A stretch of 45,035 nt of DNA from Halomarina oriensis. GTDB taxonomy: Archaea > Halobacteriota > Halobacteria > Halobacteriales > Haloarculaceae. Made by a program: the position numbers and the translations under genes. The notes below the pieces were generated by a model. That model ran no database searches. It saw only the letters and a list, made by a program, of their open reading frames with translations, and was not told where the DNA came from. Shown one piece after another: positions 24,080-31,586 of this stretch. Where the stretch lies: the NCBI RefSeq assembly GCF_009791395.1, contig NZ_WSZK01000029.1, positions 1 through 45,035 of the forward strand, in the 5' to 3' direction. Positions within the stretch are counted from its first letter, which is position 1. Every line of letters starts with the position of its first letter.

Positions 24080-24601
24080 TCAGTCCTGTCCTTTCCGGAG
24101 CGTCTCGAACATCTCCGGGTCGGTGCGGAACTTCAGCATGTTGTGGACGACGCTGTTGCGGATGTTGTGGACTGCCTGACCGTGGTCCTTGTAGAAGTCG
24201 TGGATCCACTTCGACTCCGAGAACCGGTCGGGGAACATCATGATGGACTTCCACTGGTACTCGCCGTCGGAGACGAACATGAACAGCGTGTTCGGCGAGT
24301 GACGGATGGTGTCGATGGCCTCGCGGTAGTGGTCGGCGAAGTGTTCGGGGTTGAGTTTGAACTCGAACATGCCGAAGATGAAGTACTCCTCGTGGGGGAC
24401 GATGGCCTCGCGGAAGACGCCCGCCTCGCGCATCCCGCGGATGGACTCGCTGACGGTGACGTGACTCACGTCGATGTCGTAGTCGGCTTCGAGGATGCGT
24501 GCCAACTCCCGCGAGGAGAGCTGTGGGTCCTCGGACAGTTCGCGGAGGATGTACGTGTCGCGCTCTTTGAAGTCCCAGTCGGGGGCGTCCTGACTGCTCA
24601 T
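24080..24601 (-). CDS. winged-helix regulator of Lrp-like haloarchaeal family
   Basis: A 173-residue DNA-binding protein. Residues ~12-62 form a winged helix (RDTYILRELSEDPQLSSRELARIL, then VSHVTVSESIRGMREAG), like the N-terminus of Lrp/AsnC regulators. The C-terminal ~110 residues (YFIFGMFEFKLNPEHF, GEYQWKSIMMF) are not an obvious RAM domain and may sense a ligand. It lies 69 bases downstream of the acyl-CoA dehydrogenase, same strand, so control of acyl-CoA genes is a fair inference. Gln and aromatic content are higher than in the neighbours. Confidence 0.75.
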   Translation of the reverse strand: MSSQDAPDWDFKERDTYILRELSEDPQLSSRELARILEADYDIDVSHVTVSESIRGMREAGVFREAIVPHEEYFIFGMFEFKLNPEHFADHYREAIDTIRHSPNTLFMFVSDGEYQWKSIMMFPDRFSESKWIHDFYKDHGQAVHNIRNSVVHNMLKFRTDPEMFETLRKGQD

Positions 24602-24670
24602 ACTCTCTCCTGCATTGCGGCGTCACCTTGATGTTTCGGTTAGCGCAACGCCGGAGGGGTGACCGAACGT

Positions 24671-25816
24671 TCAGAGGATACGGTCGGCGATGATGTTCTT
24701 CTGAATCTCACTCGTCCCCTCGTATATCTTGGTGATACGGGCGTCACGGTAGTAGCGCTCGGCCGGGTGGTCGGTGACGTAGCCCGCGCCACCGAACACC
24801 TGGAGCGCCTCGTCGGCCACCTCGACGGACTTCTCGGAGGCGAACAGCTTCGCCATGCTGGCGTACTTCATGCCGAGTTCGCGGTCACCCGCCTCGGCGT
24901 AGCCCGCGGCGCGGTAGGTGAGCGAGCGAGCGGCCTCCACCGTGGTCGCCATCTCCGCGAGTTTGTGCCGAATCGCCTGGAACTCGCCGATCTTCTGGTC
25001 GAACTGCTCGCGCTCGCCGGCGTAGTCGATGGCCGCGTCGAGCGCACCCTGTGCGGCCCCCACTGCCTGTGAGGCGACGCTCGCCCGCCCGCCGGCGAAG
25101 AAGTTCATCAACTGGTAGAACCCCTCGTCCTCCGCGCCGATGAGGTTCTCCTGTGGGACGCGCACGTCGTCGAAGACGATTTCGGCGAGGTCCGACGCGC
25201 GGATGCCCAGTTTGTTGTCGATCTTCGAGGGCTCGAACCCCTCGGTGTCGGTCGGCACCAGAATCGCGGAGATGCCCTTCCGCCCCGCGTCTGGGGTGGT
25301 CTTCGTCATCACGACGGCGATGTCGGCGACGGTGCCGTTCGTGATCCACATCTTGTTGCCGTTGATGACGTAGTCGTCGCCGTCCTTCTCGGCGGTCGTC
25401 TCGATGCCCGCGACGTTCGACCCGTGGGCGGGTTCGGAGATACACGAACAGGAGACGGCGTCACCGGCCGCGATAGCCGGGAGCCACTCCTCTTTCATCC
25501 ACTCGTCGCCGAACTTCCGAATCATCGACGAGCCGAAACCCGCGGACCCGACGGCCGACCCGATGCCGGGGTCCGCGCGCCACAGCTCTTCGGTCACGAC
25601 ACACGTCTCGAGGAGGTCCATGCCCGCACCGCCGTACTCCTCGGGGATGCCCGGGGCCACGAGGTCGTAGTTCGCCGCCTCCCTGCGGAGCTCTTCGGGG
25701 TACTCCTTGTTCTCGTCGTGCTCCCGTGCGACGGGGGCGATCTCGTTCTCCCCGAACTCGCGGACGGCGTCTCGAATCGCTTCCTGTTCGGCGCTCAGCC
25801 GGAACTGCGATGCCAT
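24671..25816 (-). CDS. acyl-CoA dehydrogenase
   Basis: A 381-residue flavoenzyme that makes the first double bond in beta-oxidation. All three family domains are present. The substrate- and FAD-contact motif CSCISEPAHGSNVAGIETTA lies near residue 125. The C-terminal signature RYYRDARITKIYEGTSEIQ includes the catalytic Glu in YEGT. The electron acceptor (ETF) is not encoded here. Upstream, an inverted repeat GGTGGAACCACC (25829-25840) lies between the TATA-like region and the ATG. The Lrp-like regulator follows on the same strand. Confidence 0.93.
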   Translation of the reverse strand: MASQFRLSAEQEAIRDAVREFGENEIAPVAREHDENKEYPEELRREAANYDLVAPGIPEEYGGAGMDLLETCVVTEELWRADPGIGSAVGSAGFGSSMIRKFGDEWMKEEWLPAIAAGDAVSCSCISEPAHGSNVAGIETTAEKDGDDYVINGNKMWITNGTVADIAVVMTKTTPDAGRKGISAILVPTDTEGFEPSKIDNKLGIRASDLAEIVFDDVRVPQENLIGAEDEGFYQLMNFFAGGRASVASQAVGAAQGALDAAIDYAGEREQFDQKIGEFQAIRHKLAEMATTVEAARSLTYRAAGYAEAGDRELGMKYASMAKLFASEKSVEVADEALQVFGGAGYVTDHPAERYYRDARITKIYEGTSEIQKNIIADRIL

Positions 25817-25828
25817 AGCACACCCAGG

Positions 25829-25840
25829 GGTGGAACCACC
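25829..25840. promoter_or_regulatory. small inverted repeat in the acyl-CoA dehydrogenase promoter
   Basis: GGTGG-AA-CCACC, two 5-bp arms around 2 bases, lies 13-24 nt before the ATG at 25816, about where transcription should start. It could be an operator for the adjacent regulator. Short inverted repeats also arise by chance in GC-rich DNA. Confidence 0.25.
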
Positions 25841-25899
25841 AAGTAGCCTTTCACCGAGTCACGCGCGGTGGCCGGTCGAACCACGCGACGGCCGACGGC

Positions 25900-26802
25900 T
25901 CAGTCGCTCTCCAGACTCGTCAACTGGTCGACGTCGGGAATCGCCTCCGAAGCGACCGTTATCTGTTTCATCCGCTGGGTGTGCTTGCCAGCGGCGTAGG
26001 TTCGAAGTTCGTCGGGGCTCGCCGCGGGGCCGTCCGCTTCCAGTCCGTCCGTCGTGATGCTGTCGACCAACGGCAACAGTTCGCCGACGGTGTCGTGGAG
26101 CAGTTGTGGGTCGACGCCCCCGGCCACGAGGTCTTTCAGCATCGTCATCCCGAACCCGACGTGGCGACCCTCGTCTCGGCGGATGTAGTCCAGTCCCTCG
26201 ACCAGACCGGGCAGCGTCGGAAGCTCCTCGTTGTCCGGGCCGTACGCCCGCTGGAGGCCGTAGTATCCCGTCTGTGCGAGGATGCCCTCGACGGTGAGGT
26301 GGTAGTGACAGAACGCCTTCGCGCGGTTCTCGGGGGTGTCTTCGGTGAGCAGTCGGTCCATCGCCGCGTCGTTGCGCTCGAACAGTTCGTCGTAGCCGTC
26401 GTTGAACCAGCGCGGCTCCATCGGCGAGGAGCGCTCGATGCCCCGGTCGTCCTCGACGGCGTGGACCACCTCCCGCCAGTATCGGTCGAAGAAGTCGGCG
26501 TGTTTCGCCTCCTCGTACAGTTGCGTCGTGACGAACATCTGGGCCTCGGACTCTTCGAGGACGACGGCGAGCGGTGCGAGGTCCTCGGTGACGGCCTGCT
26601 CACCTGCGCCGAACTTGGCGACGGCCGCCCTGAACTGGTCGAAGTACTCCGGGTCCGTTTCGACCATCGCCACCAGTCCGTCGACGTCGGCCGAGAGGTC
26701 GACCGCAGACGGGTCCCAGTGCCGTTCGACGGCGTTGCGGTAGTAGCGAAACGCTCGCTGCCCACGGTCGAACTGGAGACGCTTGCTGGTGTCGCGGTAC
26801 AT
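25900..26802 (-). CDS. R2-like ligand-binding oxidase (R2lox)
   Basis: A 300-residue ferritin-like di-metal protein, often auto-annotated as ribonucleotide reductase beta. The ligands fit R2lox: Glu68, Glu98 and His101 (EEAKH), Glu172, and Glu211 and His214 (DEGRH). Val71 and Tyr167 sit at the +3 and -5 positions of Glu68 and Glu172, where known R2lox proteins form a Tyr-Val ether crosslink around a Mn/Fe centre. Family structures bind a long-chain fatty acid. Its neighbour at 24671-25816 is an acyl-CoA dehydrogenase, which fits a lipid role. No R1 subunit gene is nearby, arguing against ribonucleotide reduction. The physiological reaction of the family is unsettled. Confidence 0.85.
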   Translation of the reverse strand: MYRDTSKRLQFDRGQRAFRYYRNAVERHWDPSAVDLSADVDGLVAMVETDPEYFDQFRAAVAKFGAGEQAVTEDLAPLAVVLEESEAQMFVTTQLYEEAKHADFFDRYWREVVHAVEDDRGIERSSPMEPRWFNDGYDELFERNDAAMDRLLTEDTPENRAKAFCHYHLTVEGILAQTGYYGLQRAYGPDNEELPTLPGLVEGLDYIRRDEGRHVGFGMTMLKDLVAGGVDPQLLHDTVGELLPLVDSITTDGLEADGPAASPDELRTYAAGKHTQRMKQITVASEAIPDVDQLTSLESD

Positions 26803-26825
26803 GATATCGAAGCTCAGCCGTCAGT

Positions 26826-26835
26826 GAGTATGAAG
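26826..26835 (-). promoter_or_regulatory. TATA-like box of R2lox
   Basis: CTTCATACTC on the minus strand is centred about 28 nt before the ATG at 26802, leaderless spacing. Confidence 0.4.
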
Positions 26836-26879
26836 GTTGCGCGGACCGTCGCCGGTCGTATGCACGGAGCGACCGCTCG

Positions 26880-27545
26880 ATGACGGACCTCGCCAGCGAC
26901 CCGGCGGCGTTCTGGGAGCGACGACACGACCTCTCGGTGGACCCGACGACGGACGAGGACGTCGCCCGACGGAGCGATGCCGGTCATCTCGTCTTGCTGT
27001 TCGACGTCCCCCGACGCGTCAGCGAGCAGTTCATCCCGACGCTCGACCGTCTCTCCTCGTTCGACTGTCTCGCCGTCGCGCCACCACGCTATCTCCACGT
27101 GACGGTCACGGCGGTCGGAACCGTCGTCGACGGCCCCGACGGTCCGGGCGACGTCGCTCCCGGTGCCCTCCAGACGCTCGCCGACGACGTCGGCACCGCG
27201 TTGCGAGGGGTCGACCCCTTCACGGTCGAGTTCCCCCGACTCAACCTCTTTCCGACCGTCGTCTACAGCGAACTGGCCGACGAAGGCCGGTTCGCCGAAC
27301 TCAACGACCGGGTCTGTTCGCTCGACGCCGTCCCCACACACGACCGGGACCGACAGTTCGTCCCACACGCCGCACTGGGGACGTTCCGGGACGAGGACGT
27401 CGGGGCCGTCGTCACCGACCTCGAACGCGACCGGACGCTCGACGTGTCGTCGGTCACCGTCGACGAACTCACTCTGGTCAGCGTCGACCACCGCGAGCGC
27501 TATCCACGGTTCGAGTGCGTTCGTCGGTACGCCCTCGACGACTGA
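26880..27545 (+). CDS. 2'-5' RNA ligase / 2H phosphoesterase-like protein
   Basis: A 221-residue protein with the layout of the 2H superfamily (LigT, cyclic phosphodiesterases). The first His box is intact: LHVTVTAVG, with His73-Val-Thr75. The second reads VPHAALGTF, with His163 kept but Ala165 where Thr or Ser is usual. Enzymes of this fold act on 2',3'-cyclic or 2'-5' phosphodiesters. The altered second box may change or abolish that activity. It is divergent from R2lox and 66 bases before a membrane protein gene on its own strand. Confidence 0.7.
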   Translation: MTDLASDPAAFWERRHDLSVDPTTDEDVARRSDAGHLVLLFDVPRRVSEQFIPTLDRLSSFDCLAVAPPRYLHVTVTAVGTVVDGPDGPGDVAPGALQTLADDVGTALRGVDPFTVEFPRLNLFPTVVYSELADEGRFAELNDRVCSLDAVPTHDRDRQFVPHAALGTFRDEDVGAVVTDLERDRTLDVSSVTVDELTLVSVDHRERYPRFECVRRYALDD

Positions 27546-27611
27546 CCGAACCGGTGGTTCGCTCCACCTCCGACCGGTAGGTTGAAAACGACGTTCTCGT
27601 AACCGTGGACG

Positions 27612-28832
27612 ATGCGGCTCCGCCAGTTCACCCTCCCCGTCGGTTTCGGACTGCTCGGCGTGGTCCCCGCCCTCGTACTGCTCGCGTTCGACCGGTACCT
27701 GTTCGTCCTCGGTGTCGTGTCGACGTCGTGTCTCGCCGCGCTCTGTGGGACGGCCGTCTGGGCGGGAGCAGCAGGCCCAACGCCCACACGACAGCGTGGG
27801 GCGCTCGTCGGTGCGCTCGCCACGCTCACGGGAGGCCTGCTCGCCGGTCCCGTGCTCGCCGTCCCCGTCGTCGTGACCGACGGGGCTGCCGCTCCGGGGG
27901 CGGTCCTCGAAGCCCTCGCACTGGTGACCATGGCGACGGGGCTCGCGGGGCTGGCGACGGCCCCGTTTGCGGCTGTGCTCGGTGTGGTCGTCGCGACCCG
28001 ACCCAGTCTCGGCCTCCCGCGGTCGACTCGACCGGTCCGGTGGGTGGTTCGGCTCTCACCACCGGCGACGACGTACCGACAACTCGGGGCGGTCGTCTGT
28101 GTCCTCACGCTGGCGTGTCTCGGGTGTGGTGTCGTCCAGTACGCCGACGTGACGACACCGACCGTGGGCGACGCGCCGACCGACGCGGGGGCCGACGCAC
28201 CGGCCGCCGAGCAGGTCGCACAGGCCCAAGCACGGACCCGGAGCGTCTCGTACACCGCGACGGTGACGCAGGCCGCCTACGGGCCGAACGGGAGTCGAGA
28301 AGGAACTCCCCAGTCGTTCGTCTTCGAACACGACCGGCAAAACGACCGCGTCCGCGTGGTCACGAGCGGTGCGTTCGGGTCCTCCTCGTCGCTCTGGACC
28401 GAGGACGGCATCTGGCACTGGCGAGGAAACGACACGACGCCCGACCCGAACGAGTTGCGTGTCGACCGACGGACACTGTTGCCGAGCGAACGGTTCGGTG
28501 TCGTGGCGGTGACGGACGCGCCGGCACGAGTCGTCGACCGAACCGCGTCGAACGTCACGGTTCGGTATCCGACCCCCGCGAGCAGGACCGGCGAACCGCA
28601 CCCGTACCCCGGTAACCGGACGGTGACCATCGACCGCGAAACTGGGCGACTCGTCGCCATCGAGACGGTCCGTGTCGAACCGGACGGGCGAGTGGCTGTC
28701 GAGCGTATCAGCTTCGAACGCTACGGCGAGACGACCGTCGAGCGACCCGACACGCCGATTCGGCCGTTCCGACTCCACGTGCTCGACCTGCTACAGGGAC
28801 CGCTGAACGGCGAGACGCCGCTACACTCCTGA
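27612..28832 (+). CDS. membrane protein with exported LolA-like domain
   Basis: A 406-residue protein. Residues ~1-185 contain about five hydrophobic segments. Residues ~190-400 are hydrophilic, Thr- and Asp-rich, and end in a beta pattern resembling haloarchaeal LolA-like lipoprotein-carrier folds (TVTIDRETGRLVAIETVRVE). That domain most likely faces outward. A TATA-like GGTTGAAAAC lies near 27580-27590. No enzyme motif is visible and the LolA-like assignment is tentative. Confidence 0.6.
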   Translation: MRLRQFTLPVGFGLLGVVPALVLLAFDRYLFVLGVVSTSCLAALCGTAVWAGAAGPTPTRQRGALVGALATLTGGLLAGPVLAVPVVVTDGAAAPGAVLEALALVTMATGLAGLATAPFAAVLGVVVATRPSLGLPRSTRPVRWVVRLSPPATTYRQLGAVVCVLTLACLGCGVVQYADVTTPTVGDAPTDAGADAPAAEQVAQAQARTRSVSYTATVTQAAYGPNGSREGTPQSFVFEHDRQNDRVRVVTSGAFGSSSSLWTEDGIWHWRGNDTTPDPNELRVDRRTLLPSERFGVVAVTDAPARVVDRTASNVTVRYPTPASRTGEPHPYPGNRTVTIDRETGRLVAIETVRVEPDGRVAVERISFERYGETTVERPDTPIRPFRLHVLDLLQGPLNGETPLHS

Positions 28833-28863
28833 GGAGAGGACTCGTCGGTCGACCGTCGCTCGA

Positions 28864-29499
28864 TTACGTGCCTTCGACGAGTCGCTCCAGTTGTTCGGGG
28901 GGGACGGCCCCACGGGCAGCGTAGCCGTCGTAGGCGAACGTCGGCACGCCCGTCACGCCGTCACGCTGGGCGTCGTTGAACTGCTCGCGGACCTCCTCGT
29001 GCAGGGCGTCGTCGTCGAGTGCCGACCGGACCTCACCCTCGTCGACACCTGCGGCGGTCGCCAGTTCGACGAGCAACTCCTCGTCACCGATGTCCTTCCC
29101 TTCGGTCCAGAGCGCCTCGAAGACGGCCTCGTCGAACGCGAGCCACGTCTCGTAGTCGGCGTGTCCCTTCAGGTAGTACGAGACGACCTGTGCGGGCAGC
29201 GAGTCGACGTCGCGGGCGATGTCGAGGTCCATCTCCACGTCGTACTCCTCGGCGAGCCGCCGGACGTTCTGTTTCGCCTGCTCGAAGTACTCGTCGTCCT
29301 TCCCGTCGTCCACCGAGTGGTCGATGGTTCCGTCCGGGTTGCGCTTCTGGGAGCGCAGGTCGAACGGGTGCCAGTCGATTTCGAGGGCCTCGTCGCGCGT
29401 CTCCTGGTACTCGGAGAGGGACGCACGACCGAGGTAACAGAACGGACAGACGTAGTCGGAGTAGACGGTGATACTCCCGGCTGCGGATTGCTGACTCAT
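28864..29499 (-). CDS. DsbA family oxidoreductase, FrnE type
   Basis: A 211-residue thioredoxin-fold protein with active site CPFC in SDYVCPFCYLGRASL near residues 15-30, a helical insertion, and the cis-Pro loop GVTGVPTFAYDG. This is the FrnE-like branch, a cytoplasmic disulfide isomerase-type group. The frame extends upstream to an ATG at 29559, but the AT-rich box at 29523-29533 makes the ATG at 29499 (MSQQSAAG) the leaderless start. There is no signal peptide. Confidence 0.9.
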   Translation of the reverse strand: MSQQSAAGSITVYSDYVCPFCYLGRASLSEYQETRDEALEIDWHPFDLRSQKRNPDGTIDHSVDDGKDDEYFEQAKQNVRRLAEEYDVEMDLDIARDVDSLPAQVVSYYLKGHADYETWLAFDEAVFEALWTEGKDIGDEELLVELATAAGVDEGEVRSALDDDALHEEVREQFNDAQRDGVTGVPTFAYDGYAARGAVPPEQLERLVEGT

Positions 29500-29522
29500 C
29501 GTCCACGGTTCGGTCTCGCCCG

Positions 29523-29533
29523 TGAAAAATACG
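29523..29533 (-). promoter_or_regulatory. TATA-like box of the DsbA-like gene
   Basis: CGTATTTTTCA on the minus strand is centred about 29 nt before the ATG at 29499, a strong AT-rich box that decides the start. Confidence 0.5.
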
Positions 29534-29591
29534 CTCGTGGCTGTGAGGTGGCCGTACACGACCGTTCGACTCCCCCGGTGGCTACGTCGGC

Positions 29592-30383
29592 CTACTCGCC
29601 CCTGAACTCGGGGTCGCGCTTGCCCATGAACGCCTCCGCGCCCTCCTCGTGGTCGTGGGTCTCGAAGACGGCCGCCTGGTGGGCCGCCTCGCGGGTCATC
29701 GCCTGGTCGAGCGACTGTTCGAGCCCCTGGTTGAGCGCCCGCTTCGAGGTTTCGAGCGCGACGGTCGGTCCCTGTGCAATCTGGTCGACGAACGACTCGA
29801 CTTCGCTCTCGAAGTCGTCGGTGTAGACGTGGTTGAACAGGCCCAGGTCGTGGGCGGCCTCGGCGTCGAGGAGTTCGCCCGTGAACACCAGCTCCTTCGC
29901 CTTGTTCAGCCCCACGATGCGCGGCAGGAAGTACGACGTGCCGGTGTCGACGGCGAGGCCGACCTGCCGGAACCCGAAGCTCATCCGGGCCTCGGCGCTG
30001 GCGAGCTGGATATCACACGCCAGCGCGAGGTTCGCCCCCGCTCCGAACGCGACGCCGTCTATCTTGGCGACGGTCGGCAGGTGGAACTTCGCCACACGCT
30101 CGATGGCGCGACTCGTGTCCTGGTGGATGCGTCGGACGGACTCGGCGAGCGTCGCCTGCCCGGACAGTCGAGCGGCCATCGCGTTGACGTCGCCCCCCGC
30201 GGAGAAACTGCCACCGGAGCCAGTGACGACCAGCGCACGGGCGTCCGACGCCTCCACCTCCTCCAACTTCTCGAGCATCGCGTTCGACACCTCGTGGGTG
30301 ATGGCGTTGCGCATGTCCGGTCGGTTCAGCGTCAACGTCGCAACCGACTCCTCGATGTCGAGTCGTACCGCGTCCTCGCTCAT
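29592..30383 (-). CDS. enoyl-CoA hydratase/isomerase family protein, isomerase-like active site
   Basis: A 263-residue crotonase-fold protein. The oxyanion-hole motif FSAGGDVNAMA is clear. Both Glu of true hydratases are missing: GAGANLALACD has Asn, and FGFRQVGLAVDTGTSYFLPR has Arg-Gln where Pro-Glu is usual. The Asp in AVDTGTS lies where PaaG- and ECI-type isomerases carry their catalytic acid (VPDAGG in PaaG). I therefore favour a double-bond isomerase over a hydratase. The upstream in-frame ATG at 30428 is rejected because the TATA-like box (30406-30414) lies between it and 30383. Confidence 0.85.
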   Translation of the reverse strand: MSEDAVRLDIEESVATLTLNRPDMRNAITHEVSNAMLEKLEEVEASDARALVVTGSGGSFSAGGDVNAMAARLSGQATLAESVRRIHQDTSRAIERVAKFHLPTVAKIDGVAFGAGANLALACDIQLASAEARMSFGFRQVGLAVDTGTSYFLPRIVGLNKAKELVFTGELLDAEAAHDLGLFNHVYTDDFESEVESFVDQIAQGPTVALETSKRALNQGLEQSLDQAMTREAAHQAAVFETHDHEEGAEAFMGKRDPEFRGE

Positions 30384-30405
30384 GGCCCACCCACCGAGCG
30401 GGATG

Positions 30406-30414
30406 GCAAATAAG
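30406..30414 (-). promoter_or_regulatory. TATA-like box of the enoyl-CoA isomerase-like gene
   Basis: CTTATTTGC on the minus strand is centred 27 nt before the ATG at 30383, leaderless spacing. Confidence 0.5.
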
Positions 30415-30537
30415 TTCGCACACCACACGACCGCTCGTCGTCGGAATACTCGGGGCCGCTCGCCGGGGTTCGACCGCTCGCCGACCGTCGAAACGACTAA
30501 GTGCCGGACACGAGAAGTAGTCAGCAGGAAAAACAGT

Positions 30538-30546
30538 CTTTTATAA
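30538..30546 (+). promoter_or_regulatory. TATA-like box and leader of the methyltransferase gene
   Basis: CTTTTATAA is the most AT-rich box in the area. It is about 115 nt before the ATG at 30658, predicting a leader of roughly 90 nt, unlike most genes here. The leader contains CGAGAG-ACG-CTCTCG (30593-30607), a 6-bp hairpin with a 3-nt loop. Confidence 0.45.
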
Positions 30547-30657
30547 CGTCAGAATTAAGTCGGTAGCGCCTGCTCTCTCCAGAGGTCGGGAGCGAGAGAC
30601 GCTCTCGGTCGACGCGCCCGAGTCACGAACCGCTCACCGAACAGTGACGACTCCGCT

Positions 30658-31383
30658 ATGCCAGGCACCAACGACGACCCGACGACGCAGTACCGCGACA
30701 CTATCGACTGGGACGACTACTGGACCGACCCGAGCGAGGCCGACCGCGCGGCGGCGAGTCCGAGCGCTCACCTCCTCCTCGAACCGTTCCGCGAACTCCT
30801 CGACGAGTGGGGCGCTCCCGACACCTACGCCGACGTCGGCTGTGGCACCGGGACGACCGTCTTCGACGTGGCCGAGCGCCACCCCGCGACCGAGGTGGTG
30901 GGCTACGACGTCGCCGACCCGCTACTCGAATCGAACCGCGAACACGCCCACGAGGAGGGCGACGGGAACGTCGCGTTCGAGCACGCCGAACTCCCCCGAT
31001 TCGACCCCGACCGGCAGTTTGAGGTGGTCTCCGCGTTCTACACGCTCGTCTACGTCGCGGACGTGGAACGGGCGCTCCGGACCCTCTACGCCGCCGTCGA
31101 ACCCGGCGGTCACCTCGTGTTCACCTACCACAACCGGATGGGACGGGCCCACTACCGGGGGGTCGCCGAGGACCCCCACGAGCACCTCGGGGAGGACTCG
31201 CCGTTCGACCCCGAGACGTTCGCCGAACGGTTCCAGTTGCTCATCGAGGGTGAGAACGTGCTCTCACACGACCGCATCGAGGAGGTGCTGGGAACCCGAC
31301 CGCGGAGCGTCTGGTCGGTCGTCGGTGCGGACCACCGCTACCGCGCGTGGCGACACAACCCGTTCGTGTTCGTGCCGAAGTAG
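30658..31383 (+). CDS. class I SAM-dependent methyltransferase
   Basis: A 241-residue methyltransferase. The SAM-binding motif I YADVGCGTGTTVF lies near residues 56-68, motif II VVGYDVADPLLE follows, and motif IV FEVVSAFYTLVYV near 122. The C-terminal half is acidic and His-rich (HLGEDSPFDPETF). The target is not readable; small molecules and lipids are common for this shape. It stands alone, with convergent genes on its right. Confidence 0.88.
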   Translation: MPGTNDDPTTQYRDTIDWDDYWTDPSEADRAAASPSAHLLLEPFRELLDEWGAPDTYADVGCGTGTTVFDVAERHPATEVVGYDVADPLLESNREHAHEEGDGNVAFEHAELPRFDPDRQFEVVSAFYTLVYVADVERALRTLYAAVEPGGHLVFTYHNRMGRAHYRGVAEDPHEHLGEDSPFDPETFAERFQLLIEGENVLSHDRIEEVLGTRPRSVWSVVGADHRYRAWRHNPFVFVPK

Positions 31384-31506
31384 TCGTCGGAGCGACCTGC
31401 GCCCTCCCTCCGAGTTTCGCACCTCACGGCTCCCTGCGTCATCGGCGGCGAAGCCGCTGATTGCCAGCGGAACCGGAGGTCCCGCGCGGTCGCCGTTCGT
31501 CAGAAC

Positions 31507-31560
31507 GTGGTTCTCACTCGCCGTCTCGCAACTCGCGGGTCGCTAGCGCTCCCCGCTCGT
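31507..31560. repeat. dispersed intergenic stem-loop repeat, copy 2
   Basis: It contains GTGGTTCTCACTCGC (31507-31521), then CTCGCGGGTCG (31532-31542), six bases, and CTCCCCGCTCGT (31549-31560). The two halves are identical to copy 1 at 9148-9176 and have the same 6-base spacer length. GCGGG and CCCGC form a stem. It lies in the 203-base gap between convergent genes, downstream of both. Confidence 0.6.
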
Positions 31561-31586
31561 CTCCCCGCGACTCTCGTTCCCTTCGG

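Noticed and set aside
25900-26802. ribonucleotide reductase beta subunit as the function of the di-metal protein
   Set aside because: Ligand spacing and the Val71/Tyr167 pair fit R2lox, and no alpha-subunit gene is adjacent.
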